DNA of 64,000 nucleotides. Source: Pseudoalteromonas luteoviolacea S2607. Its GTDB lineage: Bacteria; Pseudomonadota; Gammaproteobacteria; Enterobacterales; Alteromonadaceae. The stretch spans positions 124,001 through 188,000 of the forward strand of contig NZ_AUXV01000056.1 in the NCBI RefSeq assembly GCF_001625575.1, read 5' to 3'. The notes below the pieces were generated by a model. That model worked only from the letters and a program-made list of their open reading frames with translations, did no database searches and was not told the DNA's origin. Shown here piece by piece: positions 1-8,860 of the stretch; the stretch's first letter is position 1, and every line of letters begins with the position of its first letter. The translations under genes and the position numbers were made by a program.

Positions 1-354
1 ATTTCTCCAGATAATCGCTTCATGTTGGTCGTGTTGTACTGTGTTGGTATGGCATTATTTACGATGATCATGGGTAACGCATTTGCTGCATTCCCAGTCA
101 TGACAGCTGGTATTGCTGTACCTTTCTTAATCCATGGCCATGGAGCAAGCCCGGCACCATTAGTTGCAATTGGCATGTACTCTGGCTACTGCGGTACGCT
201 GATGACACCTATGGCCGCTAATTTTAATATTGTCCCAGCCGCTTTGTTAGATTTAAAAGATAAATATCAAGTGATCAAGGTTCAGATCCCTACTGCAATC
301 GCATTGTTGATTGTAAACATTTTCCTCATGTATGGAGTTATCTTTAATGACTAA
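1..354 (+). CDS. DUF979 family permease subunit, C-terminal part
   Basis: Reading frame 1 is open from the window edge, so the 5' end is missing. About 117 residues remain, strongly hydrophobic with Gly/Pro/Ala-rich transmembrane segments (FPVMTAGIAVPFLIHGHG; a TLMTPMAANFNIVPAALL stretch). These resemble the end of DUF979 membrane proteins, which pair with DUF969 proteins as a two-subunit permease and commonly sit next to pcp. That neighbourhood is inferred to mean uptake of 5-oxoproline or pyroglutamyl compounds. The stop overlaps the start of pcp, so the two are one operon. The family call rests on the visible fragment and context. Confidence 0.75.
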   Translation: MSPDNRFMLVVLYCVGMALFTMIMGNAFAAFPVMTAGIAVPFLIHGHGASPAPLVAIGMYSGYCGTLMTPMAANFNIVPAALLDLKDKYQVIKVQIPTAIALLIVNIFLMYGVIFND

Positions 355-1009
355 TGCAAATCACCCGACAGTGTTGATCACCGGCTTTGAACCATTTGGC
401 GGTGAGAAAGTAAACCCGTCTTGGCAAGCCGTACAACAATTAGAGGGGCTTATTATCGAAGGGCACGTTGTGATCACACGAGAATTACCCTGTGAGTTTG
501 ATACTTCCTTAGAGTCACTCTATAACAATATCGCGTTGCATGAACCCGCACTTGTTTTATGCGTTGGCCAAGCCGGAGGTAGAAGTGATATCAGTATAGA
601 GCGCATTGCAATCAACATTAACGATGCGCGAATACAAGATAATGCAGGCCACCAGCCAATAGATACGCCTGTTGTTAAAGGTGGACCAGACGCTATTTTT
701 GCCAAGTTGCCTATTAAACATATGCTTTGGGATTTGCATGAGAATCATATACCGGCCAGTATTTCAAATACTGCGGGTACCTATGTATGTAATCATGTTA
801 TGTATGGCCTTTGCCACTATATTGACAATCATAAGCAAAATTTAAAGGGCGGTTTTATTCACATTCCTTATTTGCCTAGCCAAGCCGTGCACCATAACGG
901 TGCACCAAGTATGTCTCAGTCTACTGTGATTTCCGCCCTGAAATCGATGATTTCGTCAGCCTTAAGACACGATCAGGATCTCGAAATCGCGGCAGGCACA
1001 ACACACTGA
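347..1009 (+). CDS. pcp: Pyroglutamyl peptidase I (pyrrolidone-carboxylate peptidase)
   Basis: Peptidase family C15 enzyme that removes N-terminal pyroglutamate from peptides in the cytoplasm. Seen: N-terminal VLITGFEPFGGEKVNPSW, the catalytic Glu in ELPCEFD, the nucleophilic Cys in AGTYVCNHVMYGL and the catalytic His in GGFIHIPYLP. About 220 residues is normal for the family. ATG 347 is preferred over the in-frame ATG 332 because GGAG lies nine bases upstream of 347 and family members begin just before this point. It overlaps the preceding permease gene by eight bases, which suggests translational coupling. Confidence 0.95.
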   Translation: MTNANHPTVLITGFEPFGGEKVNPSWQAVQQLEGLIIEGHVVITRELPCEFDTSLESLYNNIALHEPALVLCVGQAGGRSDISIERIAININDARIQDNAGHQPIDTPVVKGGPDAIFAKLPIKHMLWDLHENHIPASISNTAGTYVCNHVMYGLCHYIDNHKQNLKGGFIHIPYLPSQAVHHNGAPSMSQSTVISALKSMISSALRHDQDLEIAAGTTH

Positions 1010-1016
1010 TCCTTTC

Positions 1017-1052
1017 TAACCACTTTGGTGCAAAACCGCACTAAAGTGGTTA
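1017..1052 (+). terminator. Hairpin terminator after pcp
   Basis: A near-perfect 15-bp stem (TAACCACTTTGGTGC against GCACTAAAGTGGTTA, one G-T wobble) with a six-base loop starts eight bases after the pcp stop. There is no strong T-run after the stem, so termination efficiency is uncertain. Confidence 0.6.
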
Positions 1053-1212
1053 CATTCACTCCGCTTTATGTTGGTAATTTTGTATGTGACTTATGCAAAA
1101 TTTTCTGATAGTTATATCCTCTAAGCAGTAAAAATATCACCACAACAAAACTGCTGCGTCGACAGCATAACTACAAAAATACGTCATCAAACACAACAGG
1201 AATGAGGGTACT

Positions 1213-2883
1213 ATGTGTTCAATATTTGGTGTTTTAGAAATAAAAGGTTCAGCCGACAAGTTAAGATCGCAAGCTATTGAAATGTCTAAAAAGCTTAGGC
1301 ACCGAGGACCAGATTGGTCAGGTGTTTATGCAAGCGACAAAGCTATTTTAGTTCATGAGAGACTAGCAATCGTAGGGGTTGCAAGTGGCGCCCAGCCATT
1401 ATTTAACCCAGAAAAAACGCACGTTTTAGCGGTTAATGGGGAAATATACAACCATAAAGCGCTTGCAGAAACATTAAGTGTCCCTTTTGAGTTTCAAACT
1501 AAATCTGACTGCGAAATTATCTTGGCACTTTACAAGCAAAAAGGTCCTGAGTTTTTGGATGATCTAAACGGGATTTTCGCATTTTGTTTGTACGACGAAG
1601 AAAATGACGCCTACTTAATTGGTCGAGATCATATCGGTATCATTCCACTTTACACAGGTAGAGATCAGCATGGAAACTTTTATGTCGCCAGCGAGATGAA
1701 AGCACTCACGCCGATATGTACTCAAATTGAAGAGTTCCCTCCAGGACATTATTTGTATTCGAAAGAAGGTTCGTGCCATAAATACTATCAAAGAGATTGG
1801 CAAAGTTTTGAGTCGGTACAAAACAACGCTGCCAGCGCTAAAGACGTTAAAGAAGGACTCGAGTCAGCTGTCAAAAGGCAACTAATGTGTGATGTACCTT
1901 ATGGTGTTTTATTATCCGGAGGCCTAGACTCCTCTGTAATTTCAGCTATCACACAGCAGTACGCAGCAAAGCGTGTCGAAGATAATGACGCAAGCGATGC
2001 TTGGTGGCCTAAACTACATTCATTCTCAATTGGGCTTGAAGGTTCGCCAGATCTCGCCGCCGCACAAAAAGTTGCAGATCGAATCGGCACTGTTCACCAC
2101 CCTATTCACTTTACTGTTCAACAAGGTATCGATGCTTTAAAGGAAGTTGTCTATCACCTTGAAACTTACGATGTCACCACGATACGTGCGTCTACGCCAA
2201 TGTACTTAATGGCGAGATACATCAAAGCAATGGGTATTAAAATGGTGTTATCTGGTGAAGGCGCCGATGAGTTGTTTGGCGGATACCTCTATTTCCACAA
2301 AGCGCCTAATAGCAAAGAGTTCCACGAAGAACTAAATCGCAAAGTATCTAAGTTGCATATGTTCGACTGTTTGAGAGCAAACAAGTCTATGGCTGCTTGG
2401 GGTGTTGAAGCTCGTGTGCCATTCCTCGACAAAGAGTTTGTCGATGTCGCCATGCGTACTAACCCAGAGTATAAAATGTGTAAAGAAGGCCGTATAGAAA
2501 AACACATTATCAGAGAAGCATTTGATGGTTACCTGCCTGATGATGTGCTTTGGCGTCAAAAAGAACAATTCTCAGACGGGGTTGGCTACTCTTGGATTGA
2601 CTCCCTGCGCGAGTATGCTGAAGCACAAGTCTCTGATCAAGATTTAGCGAACGCACAATACCGTTTCCCCATCAATACACCTGACAGTAAAGAAGCGTTT
2701 TTCTATCGCACCATATTTGAAGAGCACTTTCCAGGCGACGCTGCCGCTAAATGTGTACCGCACGGAAAGTCAGTCGCTTGCTCAACGCCTGAAGCTCTTG
2801 CTTGGGATAAAAGCTTTGAAGAAAATGCTGATCCTTCTGGCCGAGCGGCAAATGTACACAATGATGCCTATAAAAATGACTAA
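1213..2883 (+). CDS. asnB: Asparagine synthase B, glutamine-hydrolysing
   Basis: Makes asparagine from aspartate, glutamine and ATP in the cytoplasm. The 556 residues match the usual length of E. coli AsnB (about 554). The N-terminal class II glutamine amidotransferase domain begins MCSIFGVL, giving the catalytic Cys after removal of Met, and has KLRHRGPDWSG. The synthetase domain has the ATP P-loop LLSGGLDSSV and LSGEGADELFGGY. GAGGG lies about five bases before the ATG. A 160-base leader separates it from the pcp terminator, so it probably has its own promoter. Confidence 0.97.
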   Translation: MCSIFGVLEIKGSADKLRSQAIEMSKKLRHRGPDWSGVYASDKAILVHERLAIVGVASGAQPLFNPEKTHVLAVNGEIYNHKALAETLSVPFEFQTKSDCEIILALYKQKGPEFLDDLNGIFAFCLYDEENDAYLIGRDHIGIIPLYTGRDQHGNFYVASEMKALTPICTQIEEFPPGHYLYSKEGSCHKYYQRDWQSFESVQNNAASAKDVKEGLESAVKRQLMCDVPYGVLLSGGLDSSVISAITQQYAAKRVEDNDASDAWWPKLHSFSIGLEGSPDLAAAQKVADRIGTVHHPIHFTVQQGIDALKEVVYHLETYDVTTIRASTPMYLMARYIKAMGIKMVLSGEGADELFGGYLYFHKAPNSKEFHEELNRKVSKLHMFDCLRANKSMAAWGVEARVPFLDKEFVDVAMRTNPEYKMCKEGRIEKHIIREAFDGYLPDDVLWRQKEQFSDGVGYSWIDSLREYAEAQVSDQDLANAQYRFPINTPDSKEAFFYRTIFEEHFPGDAAAKCVPHGKSVACSTPEALAWDKSFEENADPSGRAANVHNDAYKND

Positions 2884-2894
2884 TCCCACCTTTT

Positions 2895-2920
2895 TGCCTA
2901 CAGTTGATTAGCTGTAGGCA
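2895..2920. terminator. Hairpin between asnB and the peroxiredoxin gene
   Basis: TGCCTACAG and CTGTAGGCA form a nine-base stem with a loop of eight just after the asnB stop. A T-run precedes rather than follows the stem on this strand, so it is only a possible terminator or RNA-stabilising hairpin. Confidence 0.4.
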
Positions 2921-3009
2921 ACATATCTCTATAACCCTGCTGCTTGTCGGTGTTTTAATGTTTAAGAAAGTAATACACTGCACTAAATTCAATATAAAGA
3001 GAAAACCAT

Positions 3010-3483
3010 ATGATTGAACAAGGACAAAATATTCCAGCGTCGGTACTATCTGAATTAACTGCTGATGGCATGCAAACGCTTTCAACCCAAGATTTATTTG
3101 CCAACAAGAAGGTCGTTGTTTTCGCCGTACCCGGCGCATTCACGCCGACTTGTTCTGCTTCTCACCTTCCAGGGTTTGTCACTCTTGCTGATAAAATTAA
3201 AGCAAAGGGTGTCGACGACATCATGTGTGTATCTGTAAATGACGCGTTTGTAATGAAGTTTTGGGGCGAAGCACATAACGCTGAAGAAATTCGCATGCTA
3301 GGTGACGGTGACGCAAGCTTTACTAAAGCATTAGGCCTTGAAATGGATACAGAAAGCTTCGGTGGTGTACGCTCCCAGCGCTATGCAATGGTAGTTGAAA
3401 ACGGTATCGTCACACAACTTAACCTAGAAGCACCAAAATCGTTTGAAGTAAGTAAAGCGGAAGTTATTTTAGAGCTTTTATAG
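3010..3483 (+). CDS. Peroxiredoxin, Prx5 type
   Basis: Thiol peroxidase that reduces hydrogen and alkyl peroxides. The 157-residue protein has the Prx5-group motif PGAFTPTCSASHLPGF with the peroxidatic Cys at residue 48. A second Cys is at residue 73 (DIMCVSVND), as in Prx5/glutaredoxin hybrids, but no glutaredoxin domain is fused here, so an external thiol reductant is needed. RYAMVVENGIV near the C-terminus is also typical. It stands as a single gene between a hairpin and a terminator. Confidence 0.92.
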   Translation: MIEQGQNIPASVLSELTADGMQTLSTQDLFANKKVVVFAVPGAFTPTCSASHLPGFVTLADKIKAKGVDDIMCVSVNDAFVMKFWGEAHNAEEIRMLGDGDASFTKALGLEMDTESFGGVRSQRYAMVVENGIVTQLNLEAPKSFEVSKAEVILELL

Positions 3484-3494
3484 CCTTATAATGT

Positions 3495-3521
3495 AGCCGT
3501 ATTCAATTGAAAACGGCTTTT
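3495..3521 (+). terminator. Rho-independent terminator after the peroxiredoxin gene
   Basis: AGCCGT pairs with ACGGCT across a 12-base loop that can pair further (TTCAATTGAA), followed by TTTTAT. It starts 12 bases after the stop codon. Confidence 0.65.
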
Positions 3522-3591
3522 ATCATTTTCACACCTAACTGTTTTGTGGGCAAACCGCATCTAAGGTAAAAGTTTGTGATGGCAGTTATCT

Positions 3592-3864
3592 TTACAGCAA
3601 ACCGCTCAATACCTTGATCACAGATATTAAAATCATTAACCCCGAGAGTTCGATAACCAGCGCCTTAAACCAATGACATGACTCTTCATCATCCAAACTT
3701 TCACGCGGGAAAAAGCCAATTGATAAAGAGCGATAAAAATACCAGCCAATCGACCAGCCTACTGTTGAGACCCCAATGTGCCAAGCAAGAAAGTGTAACA
3801 ACCGTAATATGCCTAATACCACTCTTGCAACAGTATAAAATAACCCTTCAAACAGTTCTGTCAT
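3592..3864 (-). CDS. Small membrane protein of unknown function
   Basis: About 90 residues from the chosen ATG at 3864. AGAGG lies six bases upstream of it, while the longer frame starting at 3918 has no comparable site. There are two to three hydrophobic segments (VVLGILRLLHFLAW, VGWSIGWYFY, GLMILISVIKVLSGLL) with a short acidic loop DDEE in between. No family was recognised. It lies convergent to the peroxiredoxin gene and has no obvious operon partner. The regular membrane pattern and ribosome binding site support a real gene. Confidence 0.6.
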   Translation of the reverse strand: MTELFEGLFYTVARVVLGILRLLHFLAWHIGVSTVGWSIGWYFYRSLSIGFFPRESLDDEESCHWFKALVIELSGLMILISVIKVLSGLL

Positions 3865-4095
3865 TAATACCTCTGAACCAACGCTTGTACTACATAACAC
3901 TGCATAATACCGTATCAAAAAATTTAATCTATTCAGCTAAAGTAACGATCAATGAAAAAATTCTTTTATGTTTTCGGGTAATGCGTTACTACGCTCTGGA
4001 TTGCGCTCTAATTTACCTTAATCACTGCGACCGCCATGTTGCCGATATCATATATACTAACAGCAGCGCTCTCACCAACTGATTAACTTGTTCGT

Positions 4096-4545
4096 TCAAG
4101 CCCTTTCGTCTTTAGTTGAATCCATGACTACATGCGTAGTGATATTGCTGACTTGAGGAATGGCTCCAAGTACATCAGCATGAAAAGTTTTATAGGCTTG
4201 TAAGTTAGTTGTCTCTACTCGTAATAAATATTCGAAAGTACCTGTAACATTGTGACACTCTTTAACTTCGTCTGCTAATTCAATAGCTTCTTCAAAAGCT
4301 CGCTGAGCAGGTGTTGAGTGATCTCTGAGACCCACCCCCACATAAGCTATGAACTGCACGCCTAATAACTCACCATCCAATATTGCCCGATACCCCTTAA
4401 TGACCCCCCTGGATTCGAGCTCTTGTACTCTTCGTAAGCAAGCAGAAGGAGAAAGCCCTATTTTTTCTGCAAGCTCAACATTTGAAATACGGCCATCCTG
4501 CGACAGCTCTCGCAAGATAATTTCGTTAAACCTATCCATTTCCAT
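4096..4545 (-). CDS. Lrp/AsnC family transcriptional regulator
   Basis: A 149-residue DNA-binding regulator. The N-terminal winged helix-turn-helix reads DGRISNVELAEKIGLSPSAC followed by LRRVQELESRGVIKGY. The C-terminal half (EVKECHNVTGTFEYLLRVET) is the amino-acid-sensing RAM domain. It is divergent from a LysE/RhtB exporter gene 100 bases away. That arrangement is typical of an Lrp-type activator controlling amino-acid export, so the exporter is the likely target; the effector is unknown. Confidence 0.93.
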   Translation of the reverse strand: MEMDRFNEIILRELSQDGRISNVELAEKIGLSPSACLRRVQELESRGVIKGYRAILDGELLGVQFIAYVGVGLRDHSTPAQRAFEEAIELADEVKECHNVTGTFEYLLRVETTNLQAYKTFHADVLGAIPQVSNITTHVVMDSTKDERA

Positions 4546-4645
4546 TTTTTATTGCTCATATTGCGAATAATAACATTCAATACGCGGCCCTATTGTTTAT
4601 CAAACAGCGTAAAGTTGTTTTATACAATACTTAGAGGTTATACCA

Positions 4646-5239
4646 ATGAATATAGAATTACTATCTGCTTTGGCGCTATTTGCTTTTGTGTCTTCCATCT
4701 CGCCTGGTCCAAACAATCTAATCTTACTTAGCTCAGGTATCTCATTTGGCGCTAGACGATGTATAGCGCTGCTGCTTGGCATAAACCTTGGGTTTATGGT
4801 GATGATTTTGACAATAGGCTTAGGGATGGGAGAAGTATTTAGGCATTTCCCAATTTTATATGAATGTCTAAAGTGGATAAGTACAGCTTACCTATTGTAT
4901 CTCGCTTATAAAATAGCTAGTAGCGCCTCAACCATTACAACAGAGCAAACACAAACGCAGCCTATGACTTTTATACAAGCGGCTCTTTTTCAATGGGTTA
5001 ACCCTAAAGCTTGGTCAATGGCTTTATCAGCGATAGCCGTTTACGCGCCATCAAACAAGCTAGAATCAACGTTAATCGTGGCTGTCATATTTGCCATTAT
5101 TAACTTGCCTTGTATCCTCTCATGGCTACTTGTAGGTGATAAGCTATCTGAAGTACTTGAGGATAAACGTAAAGTACAAGCTTTGAATTATTTTTTGGCT
5201 TTCTTACTCGTTGCGTCTGTTTTGCCTACCGTGCTCTGA
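4646..5239 (+). CDS. LysE/RhtB family amino-acid exporter
   Basis: A 197-residue inner-membrane protein with five to six hydrophobic segments and the family signature SSISPGPNNLILLSSGISFG near the N-terminus. QWVNPKAWSMALSA in the middle is also conserved in RhtB proteins. It probably exports an amino acid or related small molecule; the substrate cannot be read from the sequence. AGAGG lies about ten bases before the ATG. The divergent Lrp-type gene is its likely regulator. Confidence 0.9.
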   Translation: MNIELLSALALFAFVSSISPGPNNLILLSSGISFGARRCIALLLGINLGFMVMILTIGLGMGEVFRHFPILYECLKWISTAYLLYLAYKIASSASTITTEQTQTQPMTFIQAALFQWVNPKAWSMALSAIAVYAPSNKLESTLIVAVIFAIINLPCILSWLLVGDKLSEVLEDKRKVQALNYFLAFLLVASVLPTVL

Positions 5240-5321
5240 GCGTCACATTTAACACGCTAAAAGGTGATGTATATTCCACTACAGCATCACCGCTTAGCAA
5301 CTTGATTTATATTTCATTGTA

Positions 5322-5843
5322 TTAAGGCAATACATAGCGTGACAATGCGTCTTTCCATATTTGGGTTAATTTATCATCAAACATATAAAATACGACCTCC
5401 AGGCCATCAGCAGCGAAAGGTAGAGCCGTACATATAGCAATACGTGCAGCTTCCTCTAGTGGGTAGCCATAGGCACCACATGAAATTGCTGGAAACGCGA
5501 TAGAATGGCAGCCATTATCTACAGCCAACTGAAGTGCATTTGAATATGCCGAAGTTAACGTGGCTTCTGGGTTTTGTGCTTGACGATATATTGGGCCAAC
5601 AGTGTGGATCACATACTTCGAACGTAAATCTCCACTGAGTGTTATTCTTGCTTCTCCAAATGGGCAGCGTACGCCATCAATTGACTTAACTTTTTTGCAA
5701 GCTTCTAGCAATTTAGGCCCTGCTGCGCGATGAATAGCGCCATCGACACCACCTCCCCCGAGCATTTTGGGATTAGCGGCATTGACTATCGCATCTTGGC
5801 TTGCAGAGGTGATGTCACCTTTTATTATAGATATGTTTTTCAT
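5322..5843 (-). CDS. Macrodomain protein, probable O-acetyl-ADP-ribose deacetylase
   Basis: About 173 residues, close to E. coli YmdB. It binds ADP-ribose and is expected to hydrolyse O-acetyl-ADP-ribose or remove mono-ADP-ribose. Seen: IIKGDIT at the start, IVNAANPKMLGGGGVDGAIH, then CPFGEARITLSG and SIAFPAISCGAYGYPLEEAA. ATG 5843 aligns with family starts. The longer frame from 5873 would add ten residues and overlap the upstream lipoprotein gene. It probably shares a transcript with that gene, 14 bases upstream. Confidence 0.92.
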   Translation of the reverse strand: MKNISIIKGDITSASQDAIVNAANPKMLGGGGVDGAIHRAAGPKLLEACKKVKSIDGVRCPFGEARITLSGDLRSKYVIHTVGPIYRQAQNPEATLTSAYSNALQLAVDNGCHSIAFPAISCGAYGYPLEEAARIAICTALPFAADGLEVVFYMFDDKLTQIWKDALSRYVLP

Positions 5844-5857
5844 GCAATTAAGTTCTT

Positions 5858-6835
5858 TTAGTTGGTTAACCATTTAAATAAGTTGCTAATAGACTTTTGT
5901 AACAAGCTCATTGGTTGGATCACAAAAGACTTAAGAATGATTTGTTGCTCGTTTTCACTTTTTTGCAAGGCTTCATTTAATGCGTAAAGGTCTACAACCG
6001 ATAGTGGTAAGGGTGCTTCATTAGGTTGATAGGTCGAGCCAATTGGGTAATATTTACCATGAGTTTTAGTCATTTCAATGTGACCACCAAGTATGTATTT
6101 TACATCATTTTGCTGAGCAAACTTAGTAAGTTTGGCAATGCTTTGTTTATACGCTTCCCAGTCTTTTACATATACCAAACCAGGATATAAAGTGTCGCCA
6201 GTTATCAACCATTTATTTTTGTGGTCGAATACAGTAATGGCCTCCTCTTGATGCCCAGGTGTTGGCAGTATCGTAATCAAGCGTTCGCCCAAATCTAATT
6301 GGTACTGCCCGTTTGGCCAGTTTGAAACCCCTACAAAGTTTTGTACTTGCGTCATATTAGGTGAAATGACTTGCGTATTTTGTAACACGCGAAACCCCGA
6401 ATCTCCTTGATGGTGGTCGCTGTGACTATGCGAGTGAATAACAATTGTTTCTTTTGTTTCAAATGCCGCCTTACCCAATACAGCTCTAAGCGCTTGCGCA
6501 TATGAAAAATCCACACCATCGGGAAGCGCTCCGGTATCAATCACCAAGATTTTATCATTACCCTCCAAAACATAACTGAATGGAGCTTCAAATGTTAGGC
6601 ATTTGTTTTGTCTAATAACTGTGGAGCGACTGTCGTGTTTAAAGACATCCAAAGTCGGCTGTTTACTCGTTTCGCAGCGCTGTGCTCCGTGCATCCATGG
6701 TACAGTCTCTAAATTGGGCGCTGACGTAATATCGTGTATTCTCGCCAGCTCTCTTTCAACGACAGAGAAATTAGACATGCCTGTCGCACTGCAGCCACTC
6801 AAAAATAGGCAGGTGATCAATACTTTAACTTTCAT
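5858..6835 (-). CDS. Metallo-beta-lactamase-fold hydrolase, lipoprotein
   Basis: A 325-residue protein starting with a lipoprotein signal (MKVKVLITCLFLSGC, lipobox Cys at residue 15), so it is probably membrane-anchored facing the periplasm. The metal-binding motif HSHSHSDHHQGD is the HxHxDH signature. LPTPGHQEEAITVF supplies the next His, WLITGDTLYPGLVYV the bridging Asp, and LGGHIEMTK the last His. The substrate is unknown; similarity to glyoxalase II or lactonase-like members is possible. It lies just upstream of the macrodomain gene on the same strand. Confidence 0.88.
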   Translation of the reverse strand: MKVKVLITCLFLSGCSATGMSNFSVVERELARIHDITSAPNLETVPWMHGAQRCETSKQPTLDVFKHDSRSTVIRQNKCLTFEAPFSYVLEGNDKILVIDTGALPDGVDFSYAQALRAVLGKAAFETKETIVIHSHSHSDHHQGDSGFRVLQNTQVISPNMTQVQNFVGVSNWPNGQYQLDLGERLITILPTPGHQEEAITVFDHKNKWLITGDTLYPGLVYVKDWEAYKQSIAKLTKFAQQNDVKYILGGHIEMTKTHGKYYPIGSTYQPNEAPLPLSVVDLYALNEALQKSENEQQIILKSFVIQPMSLLQKSISNLFKWLTN

Positions 6836-6861
6836 TTTTCATCCTTATTGTTTAGGGTAGT

Positions 6862-8784
6862 TCAGTCCTCCCCATTAAATCGCACTTGGTTTCTCCCCGC
6901 AGCCTTAGCTCTAAAGAGCGCCATGTCAGCTTCATCAAATAGCAACTGCGGGTTCACCTCATAATGTGGCTCCCAGATCGAACCGCCAATGCTCACAGTG
7001 ACAAACTCGTCTTTACCCTTACAATGCGGTATCTCAAGAGCACGTACTGCTGCACATATCTCTTGCGCAATCTCCTTGGCATTTTTCTCGTTCGTGTTTG
7101 GCAAAATAATGGCAAACTCTTCGCCGCCAATTCGAGCCAGCAGCCCATTTTTGACCTTTAATTTACTCGATAACGCCTGACATACATTTTGCAGACAGTA
7201 ATCTCCAAGCTGATGGCCGTAATGATCGTTGTACTGCTTAAAATTATCTACATCAATGATAAGTAGACAAAAACTGGCTTTTTGCCTTTGCGCCAACTCA
7301 AAAGTTTCTGACAAAACTTGTTCATAAACACGCCTATTTGCAATACCGGTTAGCGGATCTAAGCTTGCTAACCTAAGAAGTTCGTCCTCTCTGGCTTTAA
7401 AGTGCCTACTGGTATGATCAAGCAAATAGTTATATGTCATACATAAAGACGCGTTACTTGAGCCGTGCTCTACATTCAGATGTTGCAATGAGCTTTCATT
7501 CTTAGCTATCTTGTCAAATTGCTCCATTAGATCGATCAATTCGTCTTTCATGCCATGTTCGCCAAAGTTCAACCCGATGGTTTCAGTCTGAGCTGACACT
7601 CTTAAGGGGTGCACTTGATTAACCAGCCACAAGAAACCAAAGCCAATTGCACAAACCCACAGAGCACAAGCGAAAACACCCGTTAATTGCACTATGAGCT
7701 GATCTGTATGTGATTCAAGTTTTAATTTTTCTAAAGGCACGAACAGTGCGACCGCCACAGTCCCCCAAATACCTCCGCCTAAATGTACAGGGACCGCGCT
7801 AACAACATCGTCAATGTTAAACCTTTCTAACAGATCTGCGAGCAGGACGCTTATACATCCGGATATTGCACCGATTACAATCGCCGATGGTAAATTGACT
7901 AGATCCGCACAGGCAGAAATCGCAACCAATCCAGCTAATAACCCATTTAATACATATCGTATGCCTTGCATAGAATGTAAATTCCATGACAGCAAGAGTG
8001 CACTGACACCACCAGCACAAGCCGACAAAGCTGTATTTGAAAATACCCGCGCGAGTTCCGTGCTCGGGCTACTCACACTGCCACCGTTAAAGCCAAACCA
8101 GCCTATGAATAATAAAAATGTACCAAGGGCTGATAACGGTAAATTTTGACAATACATTTCTTTGGGTTCACCTTCTCGGGTGAACCTGCCCAACCTCGGA
8201 CCAACCATTATCAATGCAATGAGCGCAATCCATCCGCCAACTGAATGCACTACCGTTGCGCCTGCATAATCAATAAAGCCCAGTTCTAATAACCACCCTT
8301 GAGGGAATTGGTCAAAATGCTTGCCATGCCATATCCAGTGTCCGACTACAGGAAATAACAAGGTTGCGGTAAGAAACGAGCAAATTATGTAACCCGAAAA
8401 CCGCATGCGCTCCGCTACAGCACCCGACAAAATCGTCGCTGCCGTACCACAAAACATCATTTGAAATAAGAAATAAGCTAAAACGGATGGGTTATCAAAA
8501 CTATCCAGCGCGAACTGACTCGTACCAAAGAACCCATTTGCACTGCTGCCATACATGAGCCCGTAACCTATTAACCAAAAACATACGCCGCTGATGCAAA
8601 AGTCAGCCACATTTTTTAGTGCCACATTAATATTATTCTTATTGCGAACCAGACCGCTCTCTAAACAAGTAAACCCCGGCTGCATAAGCAATACGAGTGC
8701 CGTACATAGAAGAGTCCATGTAATAGAAATCGTTTGTGGGTCTATTTCAATATTTTGCAAAAAACCCTTGCCCGTTAATCTCAA
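6862..8784 (-). CDS. Ammonium transporter fused to a GGDEF diguanylate cyclase
   Basis: A 640-residue fusion. Residues about 15-400 are an Amt/Mep/Rh channel with eleven hydrophobic segments, the twin pore histidines (H180 in GATVVHSVGG, H334 in SAVPVHLGGG), the GWFGFN motif at 228-233 and FQMMF at 107-111. A 65-residue cytoplasmic linker joins it to a GGDEF domain (about 466-636) with DPLTGIANRR and the active-site GGEEF at 553-557. The RxxD inhibitory site before GGEEF is absent. It is inferred to couple ammonium sensing or transport to cyclic-di-GMP synthesis. The start is taken as TTG 8784; no good binding site is visible, so the start is uncertain. Confidence 0.93.
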   Translation of the reverse strand: MRLTGKGFLQNIEIDPQTISITWTLLCTALVLLMQPGFTCLESGLVRNKNNINVALKNVADFCISGVCFWLIGYGLMYGSSANGFFGTSQFALDSFDNPSVLAYFLFQMMFCGTAATILSGAVAERMRFSGYIICSFLTATLLFPVVGHWIWHGKHFDQFPQGWLLELGFIDYAGATVVHSVGGWIALIALIMVGPRLGRFTREGEPKEMYCQNLPLSALGTFLLFIGWFGFNGGSVSSPSTELARVFSNTALSACAGGVSALLLSWNLHSMQGIRYVLNGLLAGLVAISACADLVNLPSAIVIGAISGCISVLLADLLERFNIDDVVSAVPVHLGGGIWGTVAVALFVPLEKLKLESHTDQLIVQLTGVFACALWVCAIGFGFLWLVNQVHPLRVSAQTETIGLNFGEHGMKDELIDLMEQFDKIAKNESSLQHLNVEHGSSNASLCMTYNYLLDHTSRHFKAREDELLRLASLDPLTGIANRRVYEQVLSETFELAQRQKASFCLLIIDVDNFKQYNDHYGHQLGDYCLQNVCQALSSKLKVKNGLLARIGGEEFAIILPNTNEKNAKEIAQEICAAVRALEIPHCKGKDEFVTVSIGGSIWEPHYEVNPQLLFDEADMALFRAKAAGRNQVRFNGED

Positions 8785-8790
8785 TGAGTA

Positions 8791-8816
8791 TTAAGGAGCT
8801 TAGCTAAGCTCCTTAA
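8791..8816 (-). terminator. Palindromic hairpin between the DUF885 and Amt-GGDEF genes
   Basis: A perfect 26-base palindrome (half-site TTAAGGAGCTTAG). It lies 45 bases after the DUF885 stop and seven bases before the inferred Amt-GGDEF start. It may terminate the DUF885 transcript. Because it also includes AAGGAG near the Amt-GGDEF start it could affect that gene's translation. T-rich sequence follows on the plus strand rather than the minus strand. Confidence 0.5.
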
Positions 8817-8860
8817 TTTTCTCCACTTAAGGCCCTTAAGATTTTTGGCTTGCACGCTTA

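Noticed and set aside
2747..3139. 130-codon minus-strand frame across asnB end and the peroxiredoxin start
   Set aside because: It crosses two well-supported plus-strand genes and has no domain pattern.
3678..4082. 134-codon plus-strand frame
   Set aside because: It overlaps the membrane-protein gene on the minus strand, has no good ribosome binding site, and its composition is not like neighbouring proteins.
7814..8149. 111-codon plus-strand frame inside the Amt-GGDEF gene
   Set aside because: It is the antisense of the Amt channel coding region; the Amt frame has all family motifs.
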